Assembly: GCA_008508345.1 (NCBI GenBank)
Contig: QNGE01000865.1
Span: forward strand, 1-64,000
DNA length: 64,000 bases
From: Paragonimus westermani
Lineage: Eukaryota; Platyhelminthes; Trematoda; Plagiorchiida; Troglotrematidae
Reading direction: 5' to 3'
Position 1 is the stretch's first letter, and every line of letters begins with the position of its first letter. The notes under the pieces were generated by a model. It ran no database searches, had not been told where the DNA came from, and saw only the letters and a program-made list of their open reading frames with translations. The translations under genes were made by a program, and so were the position numbers. Below are positions 36,511 through 47,749 of the stretch, one piece after another.

Positions 36511-36888
36511 TGATACTCAGAATTAGGGACTACGAATAGCCCTTGGAATCGTACGTGAATTGAAACCTCCCACGCAAGTAATAAGGAGAAGACTCGGTAC
36601 TGGTAGCAGTAAGCAATTGTTATTCATGGATTGAGACGCCGAATTTATTGATGTACAACAGTATTAGAGAAATCACAGTCTGCCATTAGCTGATCGTACT
36701 AGCACATGCAAAGTCATAAAGTGTGTGTTAGTTGGTGGAATACGAAACGGAAGATTTGGCGAGTAACAGAAGGCACAACACTCAGGCCGACATCCAATAC
36801 TGATGTTGTTTCTTTATCGCGATATGTGGATTGGCCGGTTGTCGGCTCATCTTTTGTGTCGGGGTTTGGATAATCGGTCAATCGAGAT
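36511..36888 (-). repeat. 3' LTR of the outer gypsy element (cut by the N gap)
   Basis: 378 bp starting TGATACTC and matching 45603-45980. It differs at six positions in the first 34 bp and at none I could find in the other 344 bp. The end of the LTR is hidden by the gap. Confidence 0.88.
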
Positions 36889-37504
36889 NNNNNNNNNNNN
36901 NNNNNNNNNNNNNNNNNNNNNNNNNNNNNNNNNNNNNNNNNNNNNNNNNNNNNNNNNNNNNNNNNNNNNNNNNNNNNNNNNNNNNNNNNNNNNNNNNNNN
37001 NNNNNNNNNNNNNNNNNNNNNNNNNNNNNNNNNNNNNNNNNNNNNNNNNNNNNNNNNNNNNNNNNNNNNNNNNNNNNNNNNNNNNNNNNNNNNNNNNNNN
37101 NNNNNNNNNNNNNNNNNNNNNNNNNNNNNNNNNNNNNNNNNNNNNNNNNNNNNNNNNNNNNNNNNNNNNNNNNNNNNNNNNNNNNNNNNNNNNNNNNNNN
37201 NNNNNNNNNNNNNNNNNNNNNNNNNNNNNNNNNNNNNNNNNNNNNNNNNNNNNNNNNNNNNNNNNNNNNNNNNNNNNNNNNNNNNNNNNNNNNNNNNNNN
37301 NNNNNNNNNNNNNNNNNNNNNNNNNNNNNNNNNNNNNNNNNNNNNNNNNNNNNNNNNNNNNNNNNNNNNNNNNNNNNNNNNNNNNNNNNNNNNNNNNNNN
37401 NNNNNNNNNNNNNNNNNNNNNNNNNNNNNNNNNNNNNNNNNNNNNNNNNNNNNNNNNNNNNNNNNNNNNNNNNNNNNNNNNNNNNNNNNNNNNNNNNNNN
37501 NNNN
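36889..37504. other. Assembly gap (616 N)
   Basis: Run of N inside the outer gypsy element. It should contain the LTR end, the purine tract and the integrase core and C-terminus. 616 bp is too short for all of that, so either the gap length is nominal or integrase is partly deleted. Open frames running through the gap are artefacts. Confidence 0.99.
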
Positions 37505-39613
37505 TCCGAGTTTATCTCCGGCCACCAACACATCTGTCGAGCCAGGGATTTCATTTTCTCCACGCCCAGGTGCCTTTCGTAGCGGTGGTGGAATGACCAA
37601 TTGATCTCTCCGACACAGCACACTATCAGGTTGTATTGACAACTCCTCTCGATTCTGGAATAATACTGGGTGTTTCTTCTTAATATTTGACGACCAACCC
37701 TTGGTCATCGCGGCAATTACCGTGCCATAATGGTTTTTAGTTGTCTTGATCAAGTCCTCCCGGCTTATTAGAATAGCTGGCAAAGCAAGCAAACAAGCTT
37801 CAGCGGCTGAAAAACTGGGATAGCGTGATAAAAAAATCCGCCCGAGGAGTCTGTTCACCAGGACGATGAACGATGTCATAGTCGTATGCTGCTAGAACTA
37901 GACTCCATCGCTGTATCATTGCAGCTGATGATTTGGCAATTGATTTGTGGGTGTCAAACAAATACTGCGGAACTTGGTGATCTGTAACAACTTTGAATCT
38001 AGCACCAAAGAAATATTTATGCAGCCTCCTGACAGCCCAGTAGACTGCTAACGCCTCCTTTTGTATTTGTGAATATCCTTGCTCTGCCTTATTCAACAGA
38101 CGGGATATGCAAATGACCGGATATCCCTCCTGTTCCAACACAGCACCAATGCCAACACTGGAGGCGTCTGTGATCAGTGTGGTAACTTTAGACATAGTAA
38201 ATGGGGCTAACATCGGTCTTTTAATCACAACTTTTATTAATTCTCGCAGAAGAATTTCGTCTTTTTGAGTCCAAGACCATGTTTCTGCTGACTGAACCGC
38301 GAATAATGGTTGTGCCTTCGTCGAAAGGTTTGGGATAAAACGAGAATAATACTGCAAACATCCCATTATTGATCGCAGCTCATCCTGGTCTCTTGGCGAT
38401 GTAACGATAGCCAAAACTATGTACTGGTCAGGGTCCGGCCTGTATCCTTCATCACATATGGCAAAACCAAGAAAACCCAGCTCTCGCACTTGGAACACGC
38501 AATTAGAAGGCTCTATTGCTATGTTCTTATCCCTGAATCGTTCCAGAAGTGAAAGCAACCTCTTATCGTGCTCCTCTGCACTGTCTGCGTATATGATTAC
38601 GTCATCTTGATAAGCGCGTACTCCTGGTAAATCGGTAATTACCTCATCAATCGCAGCCAAGAATATCCCAGCTGTTACGTGTAATCCAAAGGGTAAAAAT
38701 TTGTACTGAATTACTCCCCAAGGGTTGTTGGTCGTAATGATCGCCTTAGAATCATACTCCAATGGCATTTGTAAGTATGCATTTGTCAGGTCAATTTTAG
38801 AAAATACTTTGCTACTGTGCAGGGCTCTCATAAAATCCTCCGGCTCCTGAGTTGTCGTTGCGCGCTTTTTCAATCTGGGATTCAGCGTTAACCTATAGTG
38901 ACCACATATCCTAGGTGATTTGTCATCTTCTTTCATAACCACAACGATTGGTGTGGCCCATGCTGATGAGTTAACCTGCGAGATTATGCCGTCTTTCTTC
39001 AATCTGTTGAGAGCATTATGCCCACGTTCTCGCATTCCATAGGGTATTATTCGGCGCTTCAGAAAAATAGGGTTCCCTTGCACCTCCAGTTCGGCTGGCT
39101 CTACTTTCAATCCTCCTGAAAGTTGTGAACACCAAACAATCAGGTTGCGTAACTGGGCTTGGCACTCTTCACTTGGACCATTTTTGTAATTAGTATTTAG
39201 TGAAAGAGCACGGTTGAGCTGTTTTAAATCTTTTAGTCCCAGGATGGCTGGACTTCCTTCCGACACCAAGAAACGTAGTGGAATCAGCTCATTGTCATTA
39301 CCAACAACAATTACGTCAGTTTCATCTAGCAGAGCTAACCAATGACCAGTGACTCCACGTATTTCCATCGTTGTTGGTCTCAGCTGAGCATCAGGGGGCC
39401 ATGAGATCTAGTTGCGGTTTTGAAATAATGGATTCGATACTTCCTGTGTTCAAAATGAATTCTTACTTACAACCTGATTTGAACTTGAGGTATCTGTGAA
39501 TACAATGCTTGGCCTTGGATTTCATTTGCTATAAATTAACAGCAGTGGATGGCTCTCTAGCAGATGTCTGTCTAACTTGGCTAAGGTGACATTTCTGACA
39601 CACCTTCTTAATA
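37505..39613 (-). pseudogene. pol: pol of the outer gypsy: protease, RT, RNase H, start of integrase
   Basis: The protease segment (39369-39528) reads LNTGSIESII, with Asn at the catalytic Asp position. A frame change follows near a C run at about 39400. The 522-codon open frame 39368-37800 then covers the end of protease, complete RT with the YQDD palm (AYQDDVIIYA), and RNase H (TDASS, QKEAL, TDHQ, PRADF). It ends in LSQFFSR. The integrase N-terminal region continues in other frames to 37505 (NREELSIQPD, LVIPP, then LGVEKMKSLARQMCWWPE), and the core lies in the gap. The element is dead by several criteria, but RT motifs remain intact. Confidence 0.88.
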
Positions 39614-39924
39614 TGTAGAGGACTGGTACGTTTCTGTCCCGAATCGTGCCTATTCTCCACAATAATTAAATCAGAAAAACTGATTGTAGGACAACGACGT
39701 TTATTGCAAAGAGACCGGGAAAGCGAGCTGTAAGAAAAACACAACAGAAGCAAAGCTCCACAGACCAGTAGCTAGCGTCCGGAAGGTGCAAGTGTAATTG
39801 TGACCTTGGGCGGTCGAACCTACGAGAATATCCGGACATGCAACCAAACAATGTCAATAGTGTCAACGGTCAAAATATATAGCAGAATAGTTGGAATACG
39901 TGGCAAACCAAGAATTTCTCTACA
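39614..39924 (-). repeat. 3' LTR of the young CsRn1-like element
   Basis: 311 bp on the + strand from TGTAGAGG to CTCTACA. Identical to 44597-44907 except for one base (T against G, seven bases before the CTCTACA end). An AATAAA polyadenylation signal lies on the minus strand at 39700-39705. Preceded on the minus strand by a G-rich purine tract (about 39929-39940). Confidence 0.96.
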
Positions 39925-40252
39925 GACGTCCCCCCTGGAAGGCTTCACGCTTGAAGGCCTTCGACAAAAGCAAAATAAAATGGTGCTAATGACATCGAAG
40001 TTACCGCGGGTTGAGTGGGGGACCAGCGTAGTCAAGACCATCAACGTATGCCACGTTGAAGAAGGTTGGTAACGGTGAAGAGGGGTGGGTGTGCTTGCAA
40101 TATCCGGAATTGTCCATGCGTCCCTAAGGTGGTGCTGTCGGAGCGGGCTACCCAACCCACCAAAACTCGAGGAGAAAAAGATGGGAGGTAGGCTTTCCCC
40201 ACTGCTGCAACGACAGACGGGAGTGTGCTCTCCCCCCACCGTGCTCTGCGCG

Positions 40253-43200
40253 TCACCTGTAATATAGAAAGAAAATAAGTATCTGGCGAGCAAAAATTAT
40301 GTACAGGCTCACCATGTAACCTTCTAGTGTTTGCTGCACGTCAAGTATTGCTTTACAAAATGTTTTTTGGTCGTTTTTTTGTTTTGCGATTTCTTTTTGC
40401 TTCTTTATCTCTGAAATGAGAAGGTTACTGGAGGAAAAAAAATATGTATAATAAACAATGTCTACAAAACGGGCTGGGAAGTGGACGTGACGTCCTGATC
40501 GCGTTTGACGTGGAGCAGGTGGCGTGGAGGCAACTGGTGAAGAGGGCGGTGTGGGGGTGGGCGTTGCCACGGATGGCTGCGAAAGGACTCGGGTGATATC
40601 GTCATCTACATACGCGACCTTAAGGCGATCGATGGAGACGGTGTCGCAACGACCATTACGATCGATTGTGAAGTGCTTGGGTGTTCGCCGAAGCACCTTG
40701 AAGGGGCCCGAGTAAGGAGGCTGCAGTGGCTTGCGTACTTCGTCGCAACGGACGAGTACATGTGAACAAGTGGCCAAATCCTTGTGCATGTGCACTGGCC
40801 TGTTCTGTTCGCGAGGAGGTGTGGGCTGAATTTGTCGCATGTATTGCGACAGTGTCGAAGCAAAGTTCGAAGGAAGGGAAGAAGTTGGAGGAGGGGGTGA
40901 AACAAATTCACCGGGCAAACGCAGCGTACAGCCATAAAGAAGTTCTGCTGGTGTGCTTTGGAGGTCGGCCTTCAGCGTGTTTCTGATACCTAAAAGTACT
41001 AAAGGGAGTACTTCGCTCCATACCTGACTAGTGGTGGCACAAAGTGAAGCTTTAAGCTGCCTATGGAAACGTTCCACTAAACCATTCGAGGACGGATGGT
41101 ATGCCGTGGTGCGAATGTGCCGGCATCCAAGAAAGTTCGTCATAGCTTCGAATGTTGAGCATTCGAAATGCGAACCGCGGTCCGTCGTAATGGTTGTAGG
41201 GCATCCGTAATTGGCCACCCAACGTTCCAAGAAGGCGTTCACGACAGCCTCGGAGGAGCAATTCCTAAGTGGGATGGCATCCGGCCATCTTGAAAATCGG
41301 TCAACACAGGTTAGGATGTAGACGTAGCCACGTGAAGGTGGCAGGGGTCCAACTAAATCCAAGTGAATGTGCGAAAACCTGGCATCTGGGAGACCGAATG
41401 AAGAAATTGGGCTTCGTGTGTGCTTATGCACCTTGGAACGTTGGCATTGCAGGCAAGCGCGTGCCCAACTACGAACGTCCGAGCTGACTTTAGGCCAAAC
41501 AAACCGATCCGTTACTAGCTTAACTGTAGCTCGAATACCAGGGTGCGAGAGATTATGAAGCTGGTTGAAGATAGCACGCCTGTATGCTAGTGGCACTACA
41601 GGTCTTGGAATACCTGTAGTCATATCGCAAAGAATAGTTCCATCTGCATTAGGCAGCGGAATGGTGCGCAGCTTTAAGGAGTAGCGTTGCAAGGAAGCTT
41701 GAAAATCAGGCTCTCGCGCCTGGGCTGCAGCTAGGTCGCTAAGGTCAACGGAAGCAGGTGTGACTAGGGTGGCGTGGACGCGTGAGAGAGCGTCGGCGAC
41801 AGGGTTGAGGGCACCTGAAACATGCCGTATGTCGCAGGTAAACTGCGAAACATAGTCCAGGTGTCTGATCTCCCTGGGGGAGTACCTGTCTGATGAAGAT
41901 CCCAGTGCATACACCAAGGGCTTGTGATCAGTAAACACAGTGAAGAGGCGACCTTCCAATGCATGACGGAAATGGCGTATACCCAGGTATATAGCGAGTA
42001 GTTCTCTTCCAAACGTGCTATACCGGGATTCGGCTGGTAACAAACGTTTGGAGAAGAAACCTAAGGGTTGCCACTTGTCATCAACAAACTGTTGCAATAC
42101 GGCACCGACAGCTACACTTGAAGCATCAGTAAAAAGCGAAAGCGGGGCTTGAGGGTTTGGGTGGGCTAAAAGAGCAACATTGGATAGAGCTTTTTTAAGC
42201 TCTACAAAAGCAGTGCGTGCTGCGTCCGTAAAATTGAATTTACGTGTACCGCCTCGGAGTAGGTCCGTGAGGGGTTGCAGAAGTTGCGCACAATGAGGGA
42301 TAAAACGCCGGTAGTAATTAACTAAACCGGTAAAACGACGAAGCTGTCTAAAAGATGTAGGCTCAGGAAAATCATTGACAGCACCTACCTTTGCTGGTAG
42401 AACTTGGATGCCAGAAGGTGAAATAATGTGGCCTAAAAATTCTATGCTATCCTTTCCAAGTTCGCACTTAGCTGGATTGACGGTTACCCCGTGTTGGGCT
42501 AACCTGGCAAACAAGGAACGTAGATGTTGCACATGTTCTTCTTCGGAAGAACTGGCCACCAATATGTCGTCTAAGTAGGGGTAGACGAAATCCAGGCCTC
42601 TGCATACTTCGTGGATAAAACGCTGGAAGGTTTGTGCAGCGTTTGTAAGGCCAAATGGCATTCGAAGGAATTCGAACAGGCCAAAAGGCGTGATGACGGC
42701 CGTTTTGGGGATATCCGCCTCCTCTACTGGGATCTGGTGGTAAGCGCGGACCAGATCAATCTTACTGAACAAAGTTTTACCAGAAAGACAGGCTGTCAGA
42801 TCCTGGATGTGCGGGATAGGATACCTATCAGGGATTGTGACCTTGTTGAGGCCACGGTAATCGCCACAAGGGCGCCAATCACCTGACTTCTTGGGAACCA
42901 TATGGAGTGGGGAAGCCCATGGACTTTTAGAAGGGCGGATTATTCCTAGTTCGAGCATGTGTTCAAACTCCGCCCTAGCTATTTTAAGTTTGTCCGGGGC
43001 CAGACGTCTTGGTCTACAGGAGACTGGTGGTCCTTTAGTTCTAATGTGATGAGTGCAAGTTGAGGTGACTGGAAGAGGTTCGTTCGCGGATCGAACGAGC
43101 TGTGGGAAATCTAAGAATAAGGATGCGTAAGGCTGAGGGATTTCAGGCTGAAGAATAAGAGGACTGATGGCCTCTGAGTATGCCTGGGTGCCGCTGATGC

Positions 43201-43555
43201 TAATTTTTGTACGGGAATCGACCAGTTTCCGTCTTCGCGTATCGACCACGAGGTCGAAATGCTGAAGAAAATCAATTCCCAAAATAGCGAAAGGTACGGC
43301 TGCAACTGTGAAAACCCAGCGAAATGTTCGCCGGAGGCCTAGGTCAAGCGTGAGTGAGCGTTGACCATAGGTGGGAATGGGTGTGCCGTTAGCAGCACGA
43401 AGCATCGGTAGATAAGAGGGGGTCGCCTCGCCGGATCTTGGAGGAATCACGCTGACTTCCGCCCCGGTATCAACCAGGAACGTGATTCCCGTGCTTGAAT
43501 CCTTAATGTGAAAGAGGCGACTGTTAGGGAGGGTGCCGGCCGCGTTTGTCGCCAT
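40253..43555 (-). CDS. pol: Pol polyprotein of the CsRn1-like element
   Basis: The 1,100-codon open frame would make protease, RT, RNase H and integrase for replication of the element. Protease [10 protein letters not shown] is at residues 27-36. RT has YLDD at 327-330. RNase H carries Asp477, Glu518, Asp543 and Asp588. Integrase has an HHCC zinc site (His667, His671, Cys701, Cys704) and DDE residues Asp733, Asp792 and Glu828, then a GPY/F-like module near 940-975 ([10 protein letters not shown]). All expected catalytic residues are present. The start ATG overlaps the gag stop in TAATG, so translation probably depends on gag termination. The last about 60 residues past the VHFP segment look unconserved. 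Confidence 0.95.
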   Translation of the reverse strand: MATNAAGTLPNSRLFHIKDSSTGITFLVDTGAEVSVIPPRSGEATPSYLPMLRAANGTPIPTYGQRSLTLDLGLRRTFRWVFTVAAVPFAILGIDFLQHFDLVVDTRRRKLVDSRTKISISGTQAYSEAISPLILQPEIPQPYASLFLDFPQLVRSANEPLPVTSTCTHHIRTKGPPVSCRPRRLAPDKLKIARAEFEHMLELGIIRPSKSPWASPLHMVPKKSGDWRPCGDYRGLNKVTIPDRYPIPHIQDLTACLSGKTLFSKIDLVRAYHQIPVEEADIPKTAVITPFGLFEFLRMPFGLTNAAQTFQRFIHEVCRGLDFVYPYLDDILVASSSEEEHVQHLRSLFARLAQHGVTVNPAKCELGKDSIEFLGHIISPSGIQVLPAKVGAVNDFPEPTSFRQLRRFTGLVNYYRRFIPHCAQLLQPLTDLLRGGTRKFNFTDAARTAFVELKKALSNVALLAHPNPQAPLSLFTDASSVAVGAVLQQFVDDKWQPLGFFSKRLLPAESRYSTFGRELLAIYLGIRHFRHALEGRLFTVFTDHKPLVYALGSSSDRYSPREIRHLDYVSQFTCDIRHVSGALNPVADALSRVHATLVTPASVDLSDLAAAQAREPDFQASLQRYSLKLRTIPLPNADGTILCDMTTGIPRPVVPLAYRRAIFNQLHNLSHPGIRATVKLVTDRFVWPKVSSDVRSWARACLQCQRSKVHKHTRSPISSFGLPDARFSHIHLDLVGPLPPSRGYVYILTCVDRFSRWPDAIPLRNCSSEAVVNAFLERWVANYGCPTTITTDRGSHFECSTFEAMTNFLGCRHIRTTAYHPSSNGLVERFHRQLKASLCATTSQVWSEVLPLVLLGIRNTLKADLQSTPAELLYGCTLRLPGEFVSPPPPTSSLPSNFASTLSQYMRQIQPTPPREQNRPVHMHKDLATCSHVLVRCDEVRKPLQPPYSGPFKVLRRTPKHFTIDRNGRCDTVSIDRLKVAYVDDDITRVLSQPSVATPTPTPPSSPVASTPPAPRQTRSGRHVHFPARFVDIVYYTYFFSSSNLLISEIKKQKEIAKQKNDQKTFCKAILDVQQTLEGYMVSLYIIFARQILIFFLYYR

Positions 43556-44382
43556 TACGGGCCGGCTTGGGAGTTTCCCTGGTTGAAGTATTTACAAGGG
43601 GCGACACAACGCTTCGCCCGGTTGCCGAACTTGTTGTGGTACCAGCACAATTCGCCAGATGCCTGAGATTTACGCGGAGACTTACTCCGACGTCGACGCG
43701 AAGGGGATCGTGTCTTGAGGCGGGCGAAATCTCGCCGAAGAGCTGCTATCTCCGCCCAAACCGTGCGCCAATCATCGGGTGGCGGACGAGATGAAAGCTG
43801 TGGAGGTGAAAAGTTTGGGGTCTCGGGACCCTTTTCCGTACGATTCGCCACTGCTGTAATGGAGACAGGGGAGACAGTGCAAAAACGATCCTGAATCTCA
43901 TCAGCGAGTTGTGCTGCGTCCAACAAGGACGGGGACTTGGCTGCTGTGAGAATAGCCTGCGTGTTAACCGGAAGGCGTTGCATCCACAACTCCTTGAGGA
44001 GTGTCTCATCCATGGATGAGGGGCCCAGCAACTGTTGCATTTGAAGCAACAAATCAGACGGTCGCTTATCTCCCAGTTGCAGATCCCTAAAGAGCTGTTG
44101 TAGTCGAGATCTATCAGAAGGCGTGACCCGTTTGATGACGGCCTCCTTAAGGGCTTCATATCTACGTTCGGCGGGTAAATTCAGCAGGAGGTCACGCACT
44201 TGCATCGTGACATCCTTGGGAAGCCTGGCCAAGAGTTGGCTAAATTTAGCCTGATCTGTCGTAACGCGCTGATTGCAGAACTCCGCCTCTAAGTACATGA
44301 ACCACAAAGCGGGTTCCATATCTAGGAACTGGGGAACAGTAATTGTGACTGCTCCGACTGTCGGCTTCTGTTCAGGGTCCAT
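43555..44382 (-). CDS. gag: Gag of the CsRn1-like element
   Basis: 275 codons, starting [10 protein letters not shown] and ending at TAA overlapping the pol ATG. Gag would form the particle and bind RNA. The N-terminal two thirds is a helical capsid-like region ([17 protein letters not shown]...). A basic Arg/Ser stretch (about residues 220-238) is followed by a CHCC finger, CX2HX9CX3C at residues 246-263, in place of the usual CCHC knuckle. That finger is the hallmark of CsRn1-type elements. No stops or frameshifts. A decayed fragment of the same gag lies at 47555-47749. Confidence 0.95.
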   Translation of the reverse strand: MDPEQKPTVGAVTITVPQFLDMEPALWFMYLEAEFCNQRVTTDQAKFSQLLARLPKDVTMQVRDLLLNLPAERRYEALKEAVIKRVTPSDRSRLQQLFRDLQLGDKRPSDLLLQMQQLLGPSSMDETLLKELWMQRLPVNTQAILTAAKSPSLLDAAQLADEIQDRFCTVSPVSITAVANRTEKGPETPNFSPPQLSSRPPPDDWRTVWAEIAALRRDFARLKTRSPSRRRRSKSPRKSQASGELCWYHNKFGNRAKRCVAPCKYFNQGNSQAGP

Positions 44383-44407
44383 TGCAAAAATAAGGCAAAA
44401 CTTAATG

Positions 44408-44596
44408 TATATATATACTCTAAAAGAATCAACGGAAATTTACGTATATATATATATGAACGAATAAAATTAGGTAAACTCCCAAAATTGAAAACGGTTT
44501 ACCGCAATTAAGAGGTTTCGGGTTAAAATAATTTGCTGCAGTGAACCGGAAAAAAAATTGCTGAAAAGAATGGATTAATAATCGGGCTCACCAAAT
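44408..44596 (-). promoter_or_regulatory. 5' leader and primer-binding region of the CsRn1-like element
   Basis: Lies between the 5' LTR and gag. On the minus strand a TGGTGAGCCCGATT sequence sits 3 nt from the LTR, as expected for a tRNA 3'-end primer site; the tRNA is not assigned. The leader also holds two short TA-rich tracts. Confidence 0.6.
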
Positions 44597-44907
44597 TGTA
44601 GAGGACTGGTACGTTTCTGTCCCGAATCGTGCCTATTCTCCACAATAATTAAATCAGAAAAACTGATTGTAGGACAACGACGTTTATTGCAAAGAGACCG
44701 GGAAAGCGAGCTGTAAGAAAAACACAACAGAAGCAAAGCTCCACAGACCAGTAGCTAGCGTCCGGAAGGTGCAAGTGTAATTGTGACCTTGGGCGGTCGA
44801 ACCTACGAGAATATCCGGACATGCAACCAAACAATGTCAATAGTGTCAACGGTCAAAATATATAGCAGAATAGTTGGAATACGTGGCAAACCAAGAATGT
44901 CTCTACA
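44597..44907 (-). repeat. 5' LTR of the young CsRn1-like element
   Basis: 311 bp. On the minus strand it includes a TATATATTTT promoter-like sequence (about 44850-44865) and AATAAA at 44683-44688. One mismatch to the 3' LTR. Confidence 0.96.
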
Positions 44908-45585
44908 AATATGACCAGATTCACCGCATAAATGGCATATAGCATTACGAAATCGGCAAGATGATCGTAAATGCAACTCACCGCACGAGAAACACCCGTT
45001 AAAGTTCTTTGGATCAGGATTGATGATGGGTGCGCAAGAAGGCCCGTTCACTGTTTGACTTCGGGTGGCAGTATGCACTCTGGTCTTCTGAGATAATGTC
45101 ACGTCCGAATCAGCTGTAGCGGCATTGACGTCAGCCTTCTACTCGCAGATGTCTCGGGCCTCTTGGAAAGTCACATCTTGTTTGACCAGCAATCTAGACT
45201 GAAGATCAGTGACAGTGACACCAGTAATCAATCCATGGCGCAGATGTTCCTCCAGTTTGTCACCAAAATTGCAACGAGCAGCTTGTTTGTGCAGTTGTAG
45301 AATGGACTCACGGAAGCTCGTGCTTGTTGAACGCACTAATGAATTGAACTTCGCCCGTTCTGTGGTCTGGAAATTGACTGAAAGCACGTGCTTCAACAGC
45401 AGTTTCTTCAGTTCGTCGAACGGCAACGAGGTTGGGAAATTCGGATAAGACAGTTTCTTCAGTAACGAATACAGTTCACGACCACCAGCGGTAACATCAT
45501 GTTGAATGGTGCAAATTTCAACCCAATCCTCGATTTCACTCGCATCAGCATGAAGATTTAATTGATCAGTTGCAGGCAGTTCCAT
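44908..45585 (-). pseudogene. gag: gag of the outer gypsy (N-terminal part)
   Basis: Starts MELPATDQLN at 45585, only about 17 nt inside the LTR. A capsid-like region follows (IQHDVTAGGRELYSLLKKLSY...). An in-frame TAG lies at 45139-45141; the same frame then continues to a first CCHC knuckle (CFSCGELHLRSSC) and the start of a second (CHLCGESGH), where the CsRn1-like element interrupts it. This element has canonical CX2CX4HX4C knuckles, unlike the CHCC finger of its invader, so the two belong to different gypsy lineages. Confidence 0.87.
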
Positions 45586-45602
45586 TTCGCGACGACGATT
45601 CG

Positions 45603-45992
45603 TGATACTCGGGATTAGGGACGTCGAATAGTCCTGGGAATCGTACGTGAATTGAAACCTCCCACGCAAGTAATAAGGAGAAGACTCGGTACTGGTAGCA
45701 GTAAGCAATTGTTATTCATGGATTGAGACGCCGAATTTATTGATGTACAACAGTATTAGAGAAATCACAGTCTGCCATTAGCTGATCGTACTAGCACATG
45801 CAAAGTCATAAAGTGTGTGTTAGTTGGTGGAATACGAAACGGAAGATTTGGCGAGTAACAGAAGGCACAACACTCAGGCCGACATCCAATACTGATGTTG
45901 TTTCTTTATCGCGATATGTGGATTGGCCGGTTGTCGGCTCATCTTTTGTGTCGGGGTTTGGATAATCGGTCAATCGAGATCTCCACCACAGT
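45603..45992 (-). repeat. 5' LTR of the outer gypsy element
   Basis: Begins TGATACTC on the + strand and matches 36511-36888 for 378 bp. The likely end is CCACCACA at about 45992, where CsRn1-like coding sequence begins; the partner end is in the gap, so this edge is inferred. Confidence 0.82.
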
Positions 45993-47554
45993 TACTTCGA
46001 GGCGGTACGCGTAAATTCAATTTTGCGGACGCAGCACACACACCTTCCTTCTGGCTCACAAACACTATATCCAATGTTATTCTTCTGACCCTCCCAGACC
46101 CTCAAGGTCTACTTTCTGTCTTCACTGATGCCTCACATATAGCTGTTAATGCTGTATTTTAACAACTCGTTGGCGACGAATTTAATCCCCCATGTTTTTT
46201 CTCCAAACTCATGTTACCGGCCGAATCCTGGTATAGCACGTTTGGAAGAGATTTGCTCGCTATTTATCTAAGTCGCCGCCACTTCCGCCATGTATTGGGA
46301 GGCCGTCCCTTCATTTTGTTTAAGGACCATAAACGTTTGGTGTACGCCCTCGCTTTATCATCACGCAGCCACTTCCCTCTCGAGATCGGACACCTGGACT
46401 ATGGTTCGCAGTTTACCTGAGATATACGGCATGTTTCAGGTGCACTCAACCGTGTCACTTACGCTCCTTCACGCGTCCACGCCACCCTTGTCACACCTGC
46501 TCTCGCTGACCTTAGTGACTCAGCTGCAGCCCGAGGGCGAGAGCCTGATTTCCAAGCTTTCTTGCAACACTACTCGGTATAGCTGCGCACCATTTCGTTG
46601 ACAAACGCTTATGTAACCATTCTTCGCGATATGACTACGGGTATTCTGAGACCAATAATGTCACCAGCGTACCGGCGTGCTATCTTCAACCAGCTTCACA
46701 ACCTCTCGCACTTTGATATTCGAACTAGAGTTAAGCTAGCAACGGATCGAGTTGTGTGGCCTAGGGTTAAATCTACCGTTCGTAGTTGAGCACGCGCCTG
46801 CCCACAGTGCCAACGTGCCAAGGTGCGTAGACACACGAAGGCCAGTCTCTTCATTCGATCCTCCGGATGCCAGTTTTTACCACGTTCACTTAGATTTAGT
46901 TGGACAATTGACATCTTCACGTGGCTATGTTTACATCTTGACCTGTGTTTGGCGATTTTCAAGATGGGCGGATGCCATCCCACCTAGGAATTGCTCCTCC
47001 GAGACTGTTGTGAAGCCTTCTCGGAACGTTGGGTGGCCAATTACGGATGTTTTACAACCATTACAACGGACCGCGGCTCGTATTTCGAATACTCAACATC
47101 CGAAGCTCTGAAGATATTTCTTGGATGCTGGCGCACTCGTACCACGTCATACCACCCGTCTTCGAGTGGTTTAGTGGAACGTTTTTGTAGGCAGCTTAAA
47201 TCTTCGCTTTGTACGGCCTCTAATCTGGCATGGATTGAAGTCCTTCCTTTAGTTCATCTAGGGATCCGAAACATATTAATGACTGATCTCCAGCGCACCC
47301 CAGCAGAATCTGTCTATGGTTGCACTTGGCGTCTACCTGGCGAATTTGTTTCATCCCCTCCGTTAACACCTTCATTTCCTCCAAACTTCGTTCCCACGTT
47401 ATCTCGATATATGCGGTAAACTCAAACCATACCACCACGTGAGCAAAATAAGTAAGTGCAAATGCACAGGGATTTGGTCAACTGTTCACATGTACTCATC
47501 CGTCGTGACAATGTAAGCTAGCTGGTTCAACCTCTTTATTCGGACTCCTTCAGT

Positions 47555-47749
47555 GTACGATTTGCCACTGCTGTAATGGAGACAGGGAAGACGGTGCAAA
47601 AACGATCCTGAATCTCATCAGCGAGTTGTGCTGCGTCCAACAAGAACGGGGACTTGGATGCTGTGAGAATAGCTTGCGTGTTAACAGGAAGGCGTTGCAT
47701 CCACAACTCCTTGAGGAGTGTCTCATCCATGGATGAGGGGCCCAGCAAC
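47555..47749 (-). repeat. Reversed CsRn1-like gag fragment inside copy 2
   Basis: On the minus strand this encodes the Gag segment from [20 protein letters not shown] to SITAVANRT, nearly identical to residues in the intact gag at 43555-44382. It is flanked by a CTCCTTCAGTGTA-type duplication (about 47545-47557 and 47751-47763) and ends at a single N (47750). Confidence 0.85.

Larger units (their letters stand above)
39614..44907 (-). mobile_element. Young, apparently intact CsRn1-like Ty3/gypsy retrotransposon
   Basis: 5,294 bp with 311-bp LTRs, 4-bp target duplication AATA (39610-39613 and 44908-44911), a putative primer-binding site starting TGGTGAGCC next to the 5' LTR (about 44581-44594) and a purine tract before the 3' LTR. 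Both gag (275 codons) and pol (1,100 codons) are open. LTRs differ at one of 311 positions, so insertion is recent. The Gag CHCC finger and domain order match CsRn1-type elements known from trematodes. Insertion was into the outer gypsy gag region in the same orientation. Confidence 0.95.
36511..45992 (-). mobile_element. Outer Ty3/gypsy retrotransposon, split by the CsRn1-like element
   Basis: On the minus strand: 5' LTR (45603-about 45992), gag (from 45585), the inserted CsRn1-like element (39614-44907), then protease, RT, RNase H and the integrase start (39613-37505), the N gap, and the 3' LTR (36888-36511). Removing the insertion and one copy of its AATA duplication restores the Cys/His spacing of a second Gag zinc knuckle. 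The leader between LTR and gag is only about 17 nt, with no obvious TGG primer-binding site. Gag has an in-frame stop, and the protease active-site triad reads NTG. Confidence 0.9.

Noticed and set aside
36803..37879. Long open frames (257-333 codons) on both strands through the N run
   Set aside because: They exist only because N codons are read as X; no real sequence supports them.
39820..40293. 157-codon minus frame beyond pol of the CsRn1-like element, with a similar frame at 48129-48404
   Set aside because: Similarity between the two copies reflects the shared 3' untranslated region and LTR of the element family, not a conserved protein.
44649..44849. Identical 66-codon frames at 39666-39866 and 44649-44849
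   Set aside because: Both lie wholly inside the two copies of one LTR.
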